From Candidatus Berkelbacteria bacterium (lineage in GTDB: Bacteria; Patescibacteriota; UBA1384; JAHJRZ01), in contig JAPLVI010000100.1 in NCBI GenBank assembly GCA_026397195.1, positions 1 to 5,654 on the forward strand: 5,654 nucleotides of DNA, written 5' to 3'. Every line of letters begins with the position of its first letter. Within the stretch, counting starts at the first letter, position 1. The translations under genes were made by a program, and so were the position numbers. Under the pieces are notes generated by a model that made no database searches, was not told where the DNA came from, and saw nothing but the letters and a program-made list of their open reading frames with translations. Shown here piece by piece: positions 1 through 5,034 of this stretch.

Positions 1-9
1 GTGCAAAGT

Positions 10-26
10 CCACACTCGTTGTGTGG
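10..26. repeat. Short perfect inverted repeat upstream of the isomerase gene
   Basis: CCACAC (10-15) and GTGTGG (21-26) form a 6-bp stem with a 5-nt TCGTT loop, 12 nt upstream of the AGGGAGG ribosome binding site. No T-run follows, so it is not an intrinsic terminator. It could be an operator or a leader hairpin, but nothing upstream is visible to decide. Confidence 0.35.
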
Positions 27-55
27 CTCATCAAAACAGGGAGGCAAGACTATCG

Positions 56-1633
56 ATGAGGATTTTCGGCTATTTCGCCGGTGACGGGACGTATCGCGAC
101 GCCAACACGGCGATGGTGCCGGTGGCGAAGGATTTCTGGACGCGGCTGGCTGACACCGCCTCACAGGGAGGCTACAAGCCCGTCCATCTGCACCCCGATT
201 TCACCTTCGTCGACTCCACCACGCGGGCCCAGGAGGTTGGCCGTAAGCTTCTTGAGAGCAACCTCAGGGACGGGGACATCGTCGCTCCCCTCACCGTCCA
301 CTGGCCACTGCCGGAGCATGGCGGGATTCCCATCCGCGCCATCGCTCCCCTGATCACCGAGGGTCGTGTCAGGGCTTCGCTCATCTCCAACTGCCTGCCG
401 GACCGCCCCGGTCTGGTTGGCCAGGCAGCAATCGCCCTGCTCTTCGAGAACATGGGCATGGCCTACGGAACCCACTACTCGCGCCACATCGTGGCCGAGG
501 ATGCCTCCGGGCCAGCCCAGCTCTGGCAAGAGCTGCACGAGTTTGAAGAGGGCATGACGCTGAAACCAGACTACCTCCACGACATCCCCGGCGGCGGCTG
601 GGTGGAGGTGGAAAACGAGCACCTCAAACGAGCACAAGAAGCCCTCGACTACATCCGCAACCAGACCTTCGTAGTCGTCTGCGTCAACGCTGCCTCAATG
701 ACCATGGGGCAGGGCTGGGTGCACAAGTGGCTCTGCGACCTGCTGGGCATCACCCCGATCTTCGTCGGCTCGAACGAGCTCAATGACTTGATGGCCAAGG
801 CGCCAGACCCCAAGTCAGCCATCAGGCACCTGGAGGCCCTGGGCCTCAAGTTCGACTTCGCCGGCGGACTGACCGAGGAGATGCTCGAGCGCGATATGCG
901 CATGCAGTGGGCGCTGGAGCAGCTGCGCCTGATGCACGGCGCTGTCGCCATGGGCAACCAGGGGCAGAAGGATACCAGCCAGTTCCTGGGCGCGACCGAC
1001 CTGGCTGACTCCATCACCTCGAGCCCGGGGCTGTTCCGCTACTGGGCGCAGGACGCGCTACCCTGCTACGTGGCCACCGAGATGGACTTCGACGGGTTGA
1101 TCACCGGCCTGCTGCAGCAGGTGCTCGTCTACATCAAGTACGGTGTCTGGCCGGTGACCGATTTCCATGACGTACGCCATCCGGTCAATGGCAAGCTGGT
1201 GCTACTGAACTCGGGCACCACCAACCTGGTCAACGTCGGCACTTACCCGAACAACTGCGACGGCATCATCGTCCAGACGCAGAACACCGACATCTACTTC
1301 CCCTTCGGCGGAGGCTGTATCAGCGCCGAGTTCCGGCCCAACGATGTCGTCTCCATGCACCGCCTCTTCACGCGGCCTAACGCCAAGGTGGTGATGCAGG
1401 CGACACGGCCAATCTTCCTTCCCATCACTCGGGAAGAACGCCTCTTGGGCGAATACGGCCGGCTGGACCCGAACTGGCCCTTCGCTCTGGCCCAACTCCC
1501 GCTCGACGTCATCCTCTTCTTCAAGCTGTTCGTCCCCAACCACAGCCATACCGTGGTCGGGTTCGACATCATCGCCGAGATGGCGGCTCTTTGCCAGCTC
1601 CTTGGCTGGGAGCACCGCTGCCTGGGCGTCTGA
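56..1633 (+). CDS. L-fucose/L-arabinose isomerase-fold protein (sugar isomerase-like)
   Basis: The 525-residue product resembles the FucI/AraA superfamily of metal-dependent aldose-ketose isomerases, cytosolic enzymes of sugar catabolism. Seen: an N-terminal Rossmann-like part; MTMGQGWVHKW at 215-225 followed by a GITPIFVGSNEL segment, where FucI proteins have their SMG motif; CYVATEMDFDG at 337-347; TDFHDVRH at 368-375; and C-terminal PNHSHTVVG at 494-502, close to the NHIHAVxGD ending of FucI. By position, E342, D369 (or D372) and H496/H498 would match the catalytic Glu, Asp and His of E. coli FucI (E337, D361, H528). Length is near that of AraA (about 500) and below that of FucI (about 590). 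The ATG at 56 is chosen because AGGGAGG lies 11 nt upstream; the frame stays open to the left edge, and GTG at 23 has no such site. The gene is far more GC-rich than its right-hand neighbours. Fold fairly sure; substrate unknown. Confidence 0.8.
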   Translation: MRIFGYFAGDGTYRDANTAMVPVAKDFWTRLADTASQGGYKPVHLHPDFTFVDSTTRAQEVGRKLLESNLRDGDIVAPLTVHWPLPEHGGIPIRAIAPLITEGRVRASLISNCLPDRPGLVGQAAIALLFENMGMAYGTHYSRHIVAEDASGPAQLWQELHEFEEGMTLKPDYLHDIPGGGWVEVENEHLKRAQEALDYIRNQTFVVVCVNAASMTMGQGWVHKWLCDLLGITPIFVGSNELNDLMAKAPDPKSAIRHLEALGLKFDFAGGLTEEMLERDMRMQWALEQLRLMHGAVAMGNQGQKDTSQFLGATDLADSITSSPGLFRYWAQDALPCYVATEMDFDGLITGLLQQVLVYIKYGVWPVTDFHDVRHPVNGKLVLLNSGTTNLVNVGTYPNNCDGIIVQTQNTDIYFPFGGGCISAEFRPNDVVSMHRLFTRPNAKVVMQATRPIFLPITREERLLGEYGRLDPNWPFALAQLPLDVILFFKLFVPNHSHTVVGFDIIAEMAALCQLLGWEHRCLGV

Positions 1634-1677
1634 CGTCCAACCTTAGGCCGTCCCATTTCGGGGCATGTGGGGCGGTC

Positions 1678-1715
1678 GGCCTGCAAATTCCGGGATTTGC
1701 AGGCCATTTTTTATT
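1678..1715 (+). terminator. Strong intrinsic terminator of the isomerase gene
   Basis: GGCCTGCAAAT (1678-1688) and ATTTGCAGGCC (1695-1705) form a perfect 11-bp stem with a 6-nt loop, followed at once by ATTTTTTATT. It lies 45 nt after the isomerase stop. A weaker 7-bp stem with one G-T pair (1648-1654 with 1669-1675) comes just before it. On the minus strand no T-run follows the stem, so it works for rightward transcription. The change from GC-rich to AT-rich sequence falls at the end of this hairpin. Confidence 0.9.
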
Positions 1716-1730
1716 GGTTGATTATTCTTC

Positions 1731-1757
1731 AATTAAAAAATTCCCGAGATTGGGGAT
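1731..1757 (-). terminator. Weak terminator-like hairpin downstream of tRNA-Pro
   Basis: Read on the minus strand, TCCC (1756-1753) pairs with GGGA (1745-1742) across a 7-nt loop, followed by TTTTTT (1740-1735) after one A. It lies about 10 nt past the 3' end of the tRNA, where a terminator is expected. The stem is only 4 bp, so this is a tentative call. Confidence 0.35.
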
Positions 1758-1766
1758 TCTTTAATA

Positions 1767-1840
1767 TCGGGGTGGGCAGATTTGAACTGCCGATCTCGGC
1801 GTCCCGAACGCCGCGCCTTAGACCGCTGGGCCACACCCCG
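1767..1840 (-). tRNA. tRNA-Pro, anticodon CGG
   Basis: The 74-nt minus-strand sequence folds as a full cloverleaf. The acceptor stem CGGGGTG/CACCCCG is perfect (7 bp). The D-arm has GCC/GGC pairing, the anticodon stem is CGGCG/CGCCG with loop TTCGGGA, the variable loop is AGATC, and the T-arm is GGCAG/CTGCC with loop TTCAAAT. The discriminator is A73, and no CCA is encoded. Anticodon CGG lies at + strand 1806-1804 and reads CCG. C1-G72 and G37 agree with bacterial tRNA-Pro identity. Its promoter is the minus-strand pair at 1849-1877, giving only a nucleotide or two of 5' leader. Confidence 0.95.
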
Positions 1841-1848
1841 ATTAATCA

Positions 1849-1877
1849 ATCTTATCGCTAAAATTTACTCTTGTAAA
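1849..1877 (-). promoter_or_regulatory. Promoter of tRNA-Pro
   Basis: On the minus strand, TTTACA (1877-1872) and TAAGAT (1854-1849) are separated by exactly 17 nt, matching the sigma-70 layout with 5/6 and 4/6 consensus bases. The predicted start is near 1842, next to the mature 5' end of the tRNA at 1840. Its -35 hexamer overlaps that of the divergent promoter at 1871-1899. Confidence 0.7.
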
Positions 1878-1899
1878 GAACTGAAAAATATGGTATAAT
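1871..1899 (+). promoter_or_regulatory. Promoter of the AI-2E-family gene
   Basis: TTGTAA (1871-1876), a 17-nt spacer and a perfect TATAAT (1894-1899) with TGG before it, an extended -10. The predicted start is near 1906, leaving a leader of about 17 nt without a recognisable Shine-Dalgarno sequence before the ATG at 1923. Confidence 0.8.
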
Positions 1900-1922
1900 T
1901 AGATTATTCTTAATTAAATTCA

Positions 1923-2948
1923 ATGCAAACAAGGAAAATTGAGATCAAAACGACAACTATCTTGAAATTTTTAGGCATTCTTATTGCTTTGGTTTTATTT
2001 TGGTACTTGAGATCGGTTTTGATGCTTTTATTCGTTGTTTTAATTGTCGTCGCCTCTTTCGCCCCTATTGTTGACTGGGCGCAAAAATATAAAATCCCCC
2101 GAGTTGTCAGCACAATTCTTATTTTTATTCTGTTATTTGGCTTTATTTTTCTCTTGGGATATTTAATAATTCCTCCTCTTGTTAATCAGGCAATAGATCT
2201 AGCCAACAAGATTCCCCAATATACCAGCCACTATAATTTTTCTTTTGAAACAGTAAAACAATTTACTCTTAAAACAAATCTAATAGACACAATAAAAAAT
2301 AACGTCGGCAATATCTCAAATAATCTAACCTCTGCCTCTTCAACCATTTTTGCTGCGCTGGCGACTGCTTTTGGCGGAATAGCCACTTTCATTATCGCCA
2401 TTGCCTTAACTTTTTATCTGCTTTTAACTAAAAATCAAATTACTGAAGGTATCTTAAGCTATATTCCTAAAAAAAGAAGAGAGCTTGTAAAAAAAGTCGG
2501 CGGAGAGATTTTATTGAAACTTGGCGCTTGGGCCAGAGGCCAGTTTGTCCTTTGTTTGGTTATTGGCCTGGTTATCGGTATAGCTTTAAAAATATTTGGC
2601 CTGCCTTTCGCCTTAATGCTTGGTGTACTTGCTGGTGTAACTGAATTAATCCCTAATATCGGCCCGATAATCGCCGCTATTCCTGCACTTGCTATTGCTT
2701 TTACGATCTCCCCCTGGAAAGCATTAATTGTTTTGATTATATATATTGCCACCCATCAACTAGAAAATAATCTGTTAGTTCCAACGATAATGAAAAGGGC
2801 GGTGGGAATTAATCCGGCTATAATCATCATCGCTATTTTAGTTGGCGCTCAATTAGCTGGCATTTTAGGTATTATTCTGGCTGTACCTACTGCTGCAGTT
2901 TTAAGTATTGTTTTCAGAGTCTGGAAAGAACAAACAATCAAGGACTAG
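1923..2948 (+). CDS. AI-2E family transporter (UPF0118/PerM-like membrane protein)
   Basis: This 341-residue, very hydrophobic protein is a typical-length member of the AI-2E transporter family. Members are inner-membrane permeases, some linked to autoinducer-2 export and others to ion antiport, so the substrate here is open. Hydrophobic stretches lie near residues 12-48, 62-84, 142-168, 206-224, 227-262 and 297-332, with a soluble loop at about 90-140 as usual for the family. Family motifs in the C-terminal half are clear: ELIPNIGPII (241-250), HQLENNLLVP (278-287) followed by KRAVGINP, and LAGILGIILAVP (311-322). The start is the first ATG after an in-frame TAA at 1911. No Shine-Dalgarno sequence is visible. 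The gene diverges from tRNA-Pro, and smpB follows on the same strand 81 nt after the stop. A short hydrophilic tail rich in Lys ends the protein. Confidence 0.92.
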   Translation: MQTRKIEIKTTTILKFLGILIALVLFWYLRSVLMLLFVVLIVVASFAPIVDWAQKYKIPRVVSTILIFILLFGFIFLLGYLIIPPLVNQAIDLANKIPQYTSHYNFSFETVKQFTLKTNLIDTIKNNVGNISNNLTSASSTIFAALATAFGGIATFIIAIALTFYLLLTKNQITEGILSYIPKKRRELVKKVGGEILLKLGAWARGQFVLCLVIGLVIGIALKIFGLPFALMLGVLAGVTELIPNIGPIIAAIPALAIAFTISPWKALIVLIIYIATHQLENNLLVPTIMKRAVGINPAIIIIAILVGAQLAGILGIILAVPTAAVLSIVFRVWKEQTIKD

Positions 2949-2952
2949 GTTG

Positions 2953-2981
2953 TGATTTAGTGATTTAGTGACTGAGTGATT
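2953..2981. repeat. 8-bp tandem repeat TGATTTAG
   Basis: Units are TGATTTAG (2953-2960), TGATTTAG (2961-2968), TGACTGAG (2969-2976, two changes) and a partial TGATT (2977-2981). It starts 5 nt after the stop of the AI-2E gene and runs into the neighbouring hairpin repeat. No coding role is apparent. Confidence 0.8.
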
Positions 2982-2986
2982 CCAAT

Positions 2987-3006
2987 GTTCCCGCGCAAGC
3001 GGGAAT
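2987..3006. repeat. Hairpin repeat (GTTCCC-N8-GGGAAT), copy D
   Basis: TTCCCGC (2988-2994) and GCGGGAA (2999-3005) form a perfect 7-bp stem with loop GCAA. Its form matches the short inverted-repeat class seen again at 5321-5470. No T-run follows, so it is not an intrinsic terminator. The -10 box used for smpB begins 6 nt after its end. Confidence 0.75.
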
Positions 3007-3011
3007 CTGTG

Positions 3012-3017
3012 TATAAT
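3012..3017 (+). promoter_or_regulatory. -10 box (TATAAT) in front of smpB
   Basis: A perfect TATAAT sits 12 nt before the smpB ATG. No good -35 hexamer is found at 16-18 nt upstream, because that stretch is the hairpin repeat. The predicted start would be near 3024, giving a leader of about 6 nt. The GAGG at 3018-3021, 8 nt before the ATG, could serve as a Shine-Dalgarno site only in transcripts that begin further upstream, for example by read-through from the AI-2E gene. Confidence 0.45.
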
Positions 3018-3029
3018 GAGGCTAGAATT

Positions 3030-3500
3030 ATGAATAAAGAATCAAGAATTAAAAGGACAAAACGACCAGCAATCCGTAACAAAACTGCACGGCGATTTTA
3101 TAAAATCTTAGATAAAGTTGAAGCAGGTATGGCTCTTAAGGGATTAGAAGTGAAATCGCTGCGTGCCGGGCGTGCGTCCTTAAATGAAGCTTATGTGCGG
3201 GTATCAGGCGCCGAGGCCTTTTTAATTAATGCTCATATCCCCGCTTGGCAGAAACAAGTCGAAAATTATGAGCCGACCCGTTCGCGCAAACTTCTTTTGC
3301 ATCGAAGCGAAATCAGGGACTTATATTTAAAAAGCCAAAAAAAAGGTTTAACTCTGGTTCCGTTACAAATTTATTTCAAAAAAAATAAGGCCAAGGTTCT
3401 CATCGGCATAGGCCGCGGGTTGAAAAAGGGGGATAAACGAGCCAAAATCAAAGAACGCGAACTCAAACGCGAATTAAAACGAACTCTTAAAAGAAATTAA
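3030..3500 (+). CDS. smpB: SsrA-binding protein SmpB
   Basis: SmpB binds tmRNA (ssrA), delivers it to stalled ribosomes and enables trans-translation. The 156-residue product has the usual SmpB length and its motifs in order: RNKTARRFYKILDKVEAG (16-33), GLEVKSLRAGRASLNEAYV (38-56), NAHIPAW (67-73), RSRKLLLHRSEI (84-95), GLTLVPLQIYF (106-116) and GRGLKKGDKRAKIKER (128-143). A basic tail follows that is expected to form the helix placed in the decoding centre and mRNA channel. The ATG at 3030 is preferred over GTG at 2976, because the extra 18 residues would be encoded by the hairpin repeat and do not resemble SmpB. The gene follows the AI-2E gene on the same strand and converges on the TrmB gene with 38 nt between the stops. 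No ssrA gene is found in this window. Confidence 0.96.
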   Translation: MNKESRIKRTKRPAIRNKTARRFYKILDKVEAGMALKGLEVKSLRAGRASLNEAYVRVSGAEAFLINAHIPAWQKQVENYEPTRSRKLLLHRSEIRDLYLKSQKKGLTLVPLQIYFKKNKAKVLIGIGRGLKKGDKRAKIKERELKRELKRTLKRN

Positions 3501-3538
3501 TTATATCTTTCCGCCCCTTCCCAGGCAAGATTAAATAG

Positions 3539-4264
3539 TTATCTCTGCGTTTCGGCGATTCTTTTTGATTTAATAATAATTCCCATCAAGGGCCCACCTT
3601 TTTCAATATGAGCAAAGGCGATCTTGTCATTATAAATCATTCCTTCAATTCTAAAAGAAAATTTATCTTTGGGAATTGTCCGAATTTCTCTTAATGTTTC
3701 CTTGCTTTCAAGGATATAGGATTTTGCTTCTTTCTCTTTGGGCAATATTACTCTTAATTTAAATCCTCTTTTCACCCTTGCCGACACATAATATCTGGTT
3801 AGCCATTTGAGCATTTTTTGATTATAAACGGTCACTTGGGCATAATCTAAAAGCTCTTTTTTTGTTTTTAAGGTATCACGATAGAGATTTTTCAATCCTT
3901 CAAACCCCTCAAAAATTTCCACTTTTGGTCTTAAACCCTCCATTTTATAGAGCGCTTCAAGCTCATGGATGTTTGATTTAATCTCTTGATAGCGTTTCTG
4001 ATAATCAGAAAATAGCCTTTCAGGTGATGTTGCCTGAAATAATCGCCTTTTCCCTGATTTAAATTCAGCGATTACGCCTGATTTCTGCATTTCCGGGAAT
4101 ATCTCATAAAGCGTAGTTCGCTTGATTCCAGCCTCTTCGGCGATATGTTGAGGCAACATTGGGCCGTTTTTTAATAATTCCAAATATATTTGGGCTTCGC
4201 GGTCTGAAAGCCCTATTTTTTGTAATAATTCAGGTATTTGTATTTGTGTCGATATATTCGTCAT
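3539..4264 (-). CDS. TrmB-family transcriptional regulator
   Basis: The 241-residue product begins with a winged helix-turn-helix (about 11-80). It contains LSDREAQIYLELLKNG (19-34), a recognition helix around GIKRTTLYEIFPEMQKSGVI (46-65), and a wing at FKSGKRRLFQATSPERL (68-84). A charged helix at 84-110 probably forms a coiled-coil dimer arm. The rest (111-241, opening with KVEIFEGFEGLKNLYRD) looks like the C-terminal domain found in bacterial TrmB-like regulators, where an effector may bind; the ligand is unknown. Transcription from the consensus promoter at 4273-4301 would start about 2 nt before the ATG, so the mRNA is essentially leaderless. The gene diverges from the small-ORF operon starting at 4345, the natural candidate target besides itself. 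That regulatory link is inferred from arrangement and shared promoter sequence. Confidence 0.88.
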   Translation of the reverse strand: MTNISTQIQIPELLQKIGLSDREAQIYLELLKNGPMLPQHIAEEAGIKRTTLYEIFPEMQKSGVIAEFKSGKRRLFQATSPERLFSDYQKRYQEIKSNIHELEALYKMEGLRPKVEIFEGFEGLKNLYRDTLKTKKELLDYAQVTVYNQKMLKWLTRYYVSARVKRGFKLRVILPKEKEAKSYILESKETLREIRTIPKDKFSFRIEGMIYNDKIAFAHIEKGGPLMGIIIKSKRIAETQR

Positions 4265-4272
4265 TTATTTTT

Positions 4273-4301
4273 ATTATAAGGCACCACTTTGGTTTTGTCA
4301 A
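4273..4301 (-). promoter_or_regulatory. Consensus promoter of the TrmB gene
   Basis: On the minus strand, a perfect TTGACA (4301-4296), a 17-nt spacer and a perfect TATAAT (4278-4273). The predicted start near 4266 lies 2 nt before the ATG at 4264. The spacer contains GTGGT (4287-4283), at the same offset as in the divergent promoter at 4345-4373. Confidence 0.9.
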
Positions 4302-4365
4302 GTCATTTTACGTGGTATTGACTATTTAAAAAGTGTCTAAACTATTGACAAATATTTTGTGGTAT
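4283..4365. promoter_or_regulatory. Candidate operator: three GTGGT half-sites between divergent promoters
   Basis: GTGGT occurs on the minus strand at 4287-4283 inside the trmB promoter spacer. It occurs on the plus strand at 4312-4316 between the promoters, and at 4359-4363 inside the rightward promoter spacer. The two plus-strand copies are both part of GTGGTAT. TATTGAC also occurs twice (4316-4322 and 4343-4349). This pattern suits a regulator binding both promoters. The TrmB protein is the obvious candidate, but no binding motif for it is known to me. Confidence 0.45.
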
Positions 4366-4373
4366 GCTATAAT
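4345..4373 (+). promoter_or_regulatory. Consensus promoter with extended -10 for the small-ORF operon
   Basis: A perfect TTGACA (4345-4350), a 17-nt spacer and a perfect TATAAT (4368-4373) preceded by TGC, an extended -10. This is the strongest promoter in the window by consensus. The predicted start is near 4380-4381, exactly where the first leader hairpin begins. The spacer carries GTGGT at 4359-4363. Confidence 0.92.
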
Positions 4374-4380
4374 ACTTCTT

Positions 4381-4522
4381 GGCAAAAGCAATTACTCGAT
4401 TTGCCTAATGAAGCACATCCGGCTACGACGAGGCTGTGATTACCTAAAACCTTAGCGCAAGGGGCGCAGGGTTTTGGCGAAAACAACCGAACCAAAAGCC
4501 ATCACGAAAGTGAGGTGAAAAC
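4381..4522 (+). ncRNA. Structured 5' leader, candidate cis-regulatory RNA
   Basis: Several helices can be drawn. P1: GGCAAA (4381-4386) with TTTGCC (4400-4405). P2: CACA-CC (4414-4420) with GG-TGTG (4432-4438), one mismatch inside. P3: AAAACCTT (4446-4453) and GCGC (4455-4458) with GCGC (4464-4467) and AGGGTTTT (4468-4475), 12 bp with one bulged A and a 5-nt loop. P4: TCAC (4502-4505), tetraloop GAAA, GTGA (4510-4513), which overlaps the start of the ribosome binding site. Alternatives exclude these: TTTTGG (4472-4477) can pair with CCAAAA (4492-4497) instead of forming P3, and GTGAT (4436-4440) can pair with ATCAC (4501-4505) instead of P2 or P4. I match it to no known riboswitch class. Covariation among relatives is needed to confirm any helix. 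Confidence 0.55.
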
Positions 4523-4819
4523 ATGGCTCGAAGAATCCTTATAACAATCCACGCTGAGGCTAGGGAGCTGGGCCCCACCGAGTGTGTTGAGGATCACGTG
4601 TCCTACACAGCAACGGGTTACGAAGCGATGAACCGGGAGTATATTCCGGAACTCGCAAAGGGACCTGTTGGAAGCTGGGCGACACCTTACACATTCCTCT
4701 GGGGATTCGTGAGGGAGCTACTGTACCAGCCTATCCGGCGCAAGGGTCTTGAACCGACAGATCATCCTCCCATATGGGATGACAAGGATTGCATGATTCT
4801 TGTCACAATGGGTCGATGA
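4523..4819 (+). CDS. Unrecognised 98-residue protein, first gene of small-ORF operon
   Basis: The ATG at 4523 has AGGTGA (4513-4518) just upstream, and the gene follows the structured leader from the consensus promoter. The protein starts with a short basic, hydrophobic strand (MARRILITIHAEAR), has an acidic stretch with one Cys (ECVEDHV), an aromatic segment around TPYTFLWGFVRELLYQP (residues about 54-70), and ends in DDKDCMILVTMGR. There is no signal peptide and no convincing membrane helix; the two cysteines lie far apart. I do not recognise a family. The gene is clearly richer in GC than trmB and the zinc-ribbon gene. Its TGA stop overlaps the ATG of the next small gene (ATGA), which supports both reading frames being translated. 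Confidence 0.7.
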   Translation: MARRILITIHAEARELGPTECVEDHVSYTATGYEAMNREYIPELAKGPVGSWATPYTFLWGFVRELLYQPIRRKGLEPTDHPPIWDDKDCMILVTMGR

Positions 4820-4947
4820 ATGAGAGGTTCTTACTAAAGACCACTCACGCTCGCTGGCTGAGAACAGCTACGCCTGCGTCTTATGGCGTTCCCGATGTTT
4901 GGGAGAAGCTTCGGTCAAGGGTGAAGCACGAGACAAAAGAGGAGTAG
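4816..4947 (+). CDS. Unrecognised 43-residue protein, translationally coupled
   Basis: The ATG at 4816 overlaps the stop of the preceding gene in an ATGA arrangement, the usual sign of translational coupling. No Shine-Dalgarno site is present of its own. The frame runs 43 codons to TAG at 4945-4947. The product is basic and short: MNERFLLKTTHARWLR, then a Pro/Gly-containing middle (TPASYGVPDVWEK), then a charged tail ending KHETKEE. The second half could form one amphipathic helix. There is no known family, Cys pair or membrane segment. The call rests on the overlap, operon position and similar composition; it is short enough that chance cannot be excluded. Confidence 0.55.
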   Translation: MNERFLLKTTHARWLRTATPASYGVPDVWEKLRSRVKHETKEE

Positions 4948-4953
4948 GGAGCC

Positions 4954-4985
4954 CGACTGGCAACCCTGCGAAAGACCCCCAGTCG
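4954..4985 (+). other. Intergenic hairpin between the second and third small genes
   Basis: CGACTGG (4954-4960) and CCAGTCG (4979-4985) form a perfect 7-bp stem with an 18-nt loop, 6 nt after the stop of the 43-codon gene. CCCCC follows and there is no T-run, so it is not an intrinsic terminator. It may separate the messages or mark a processing point in the operon RNA. Confidence 0.5.
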
Positions 4986-5034
4986 CCCCCTTAAAACCTA
5001 CTTCTCCATTTCAGAGTAAAGGAGGTGAATCCGA

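Noticed and set aside
23..55. GTG at 23 as start of the isomerase
   Set aside because: The GTG sits in a small inverted repeat without a ribosome binding site; ATG at 56 has AGGGAGG at the right distance and gives a fitting N-terminus.
161..1615. Long minus-strand reading frames under the isomerase (161-637, 649-1017, 1202-1615 and others)
   Set aside because: These are shadows of a GC-rich gene; they have no coding signals and no recognisable products.
1631..1633. UGA recoded as glycine (code 25)
   Set aside because: The TGA codons at 1631 and 4817 give products that end sensibly, and a terminator follows the first; nothing calls for recoding.
1667..1861. A 64-codon plus-strand reading frame
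   Set aside because: It lies across the terminator and the antisense of tRNA-Pro; its GRFELP-like peptide is a well-known artefact of translating tRNA genes.
2976..3029. GTG at 2976 as start of smpB
   Set aside because: The added residues are encoded by the tandem and hairpin repeats and do not match the family; ATG at 3030 gives the usual length.
4381..5030. tmRNA, SRP RNA, RNase P RNA or a known riboswitch in the structured region
   Set aside because: I looked for the T-arm/acceptor end of tmRNA, the SRP GGAAGCAGCC loop, the RNase P core and common riboswitch cores and found none.
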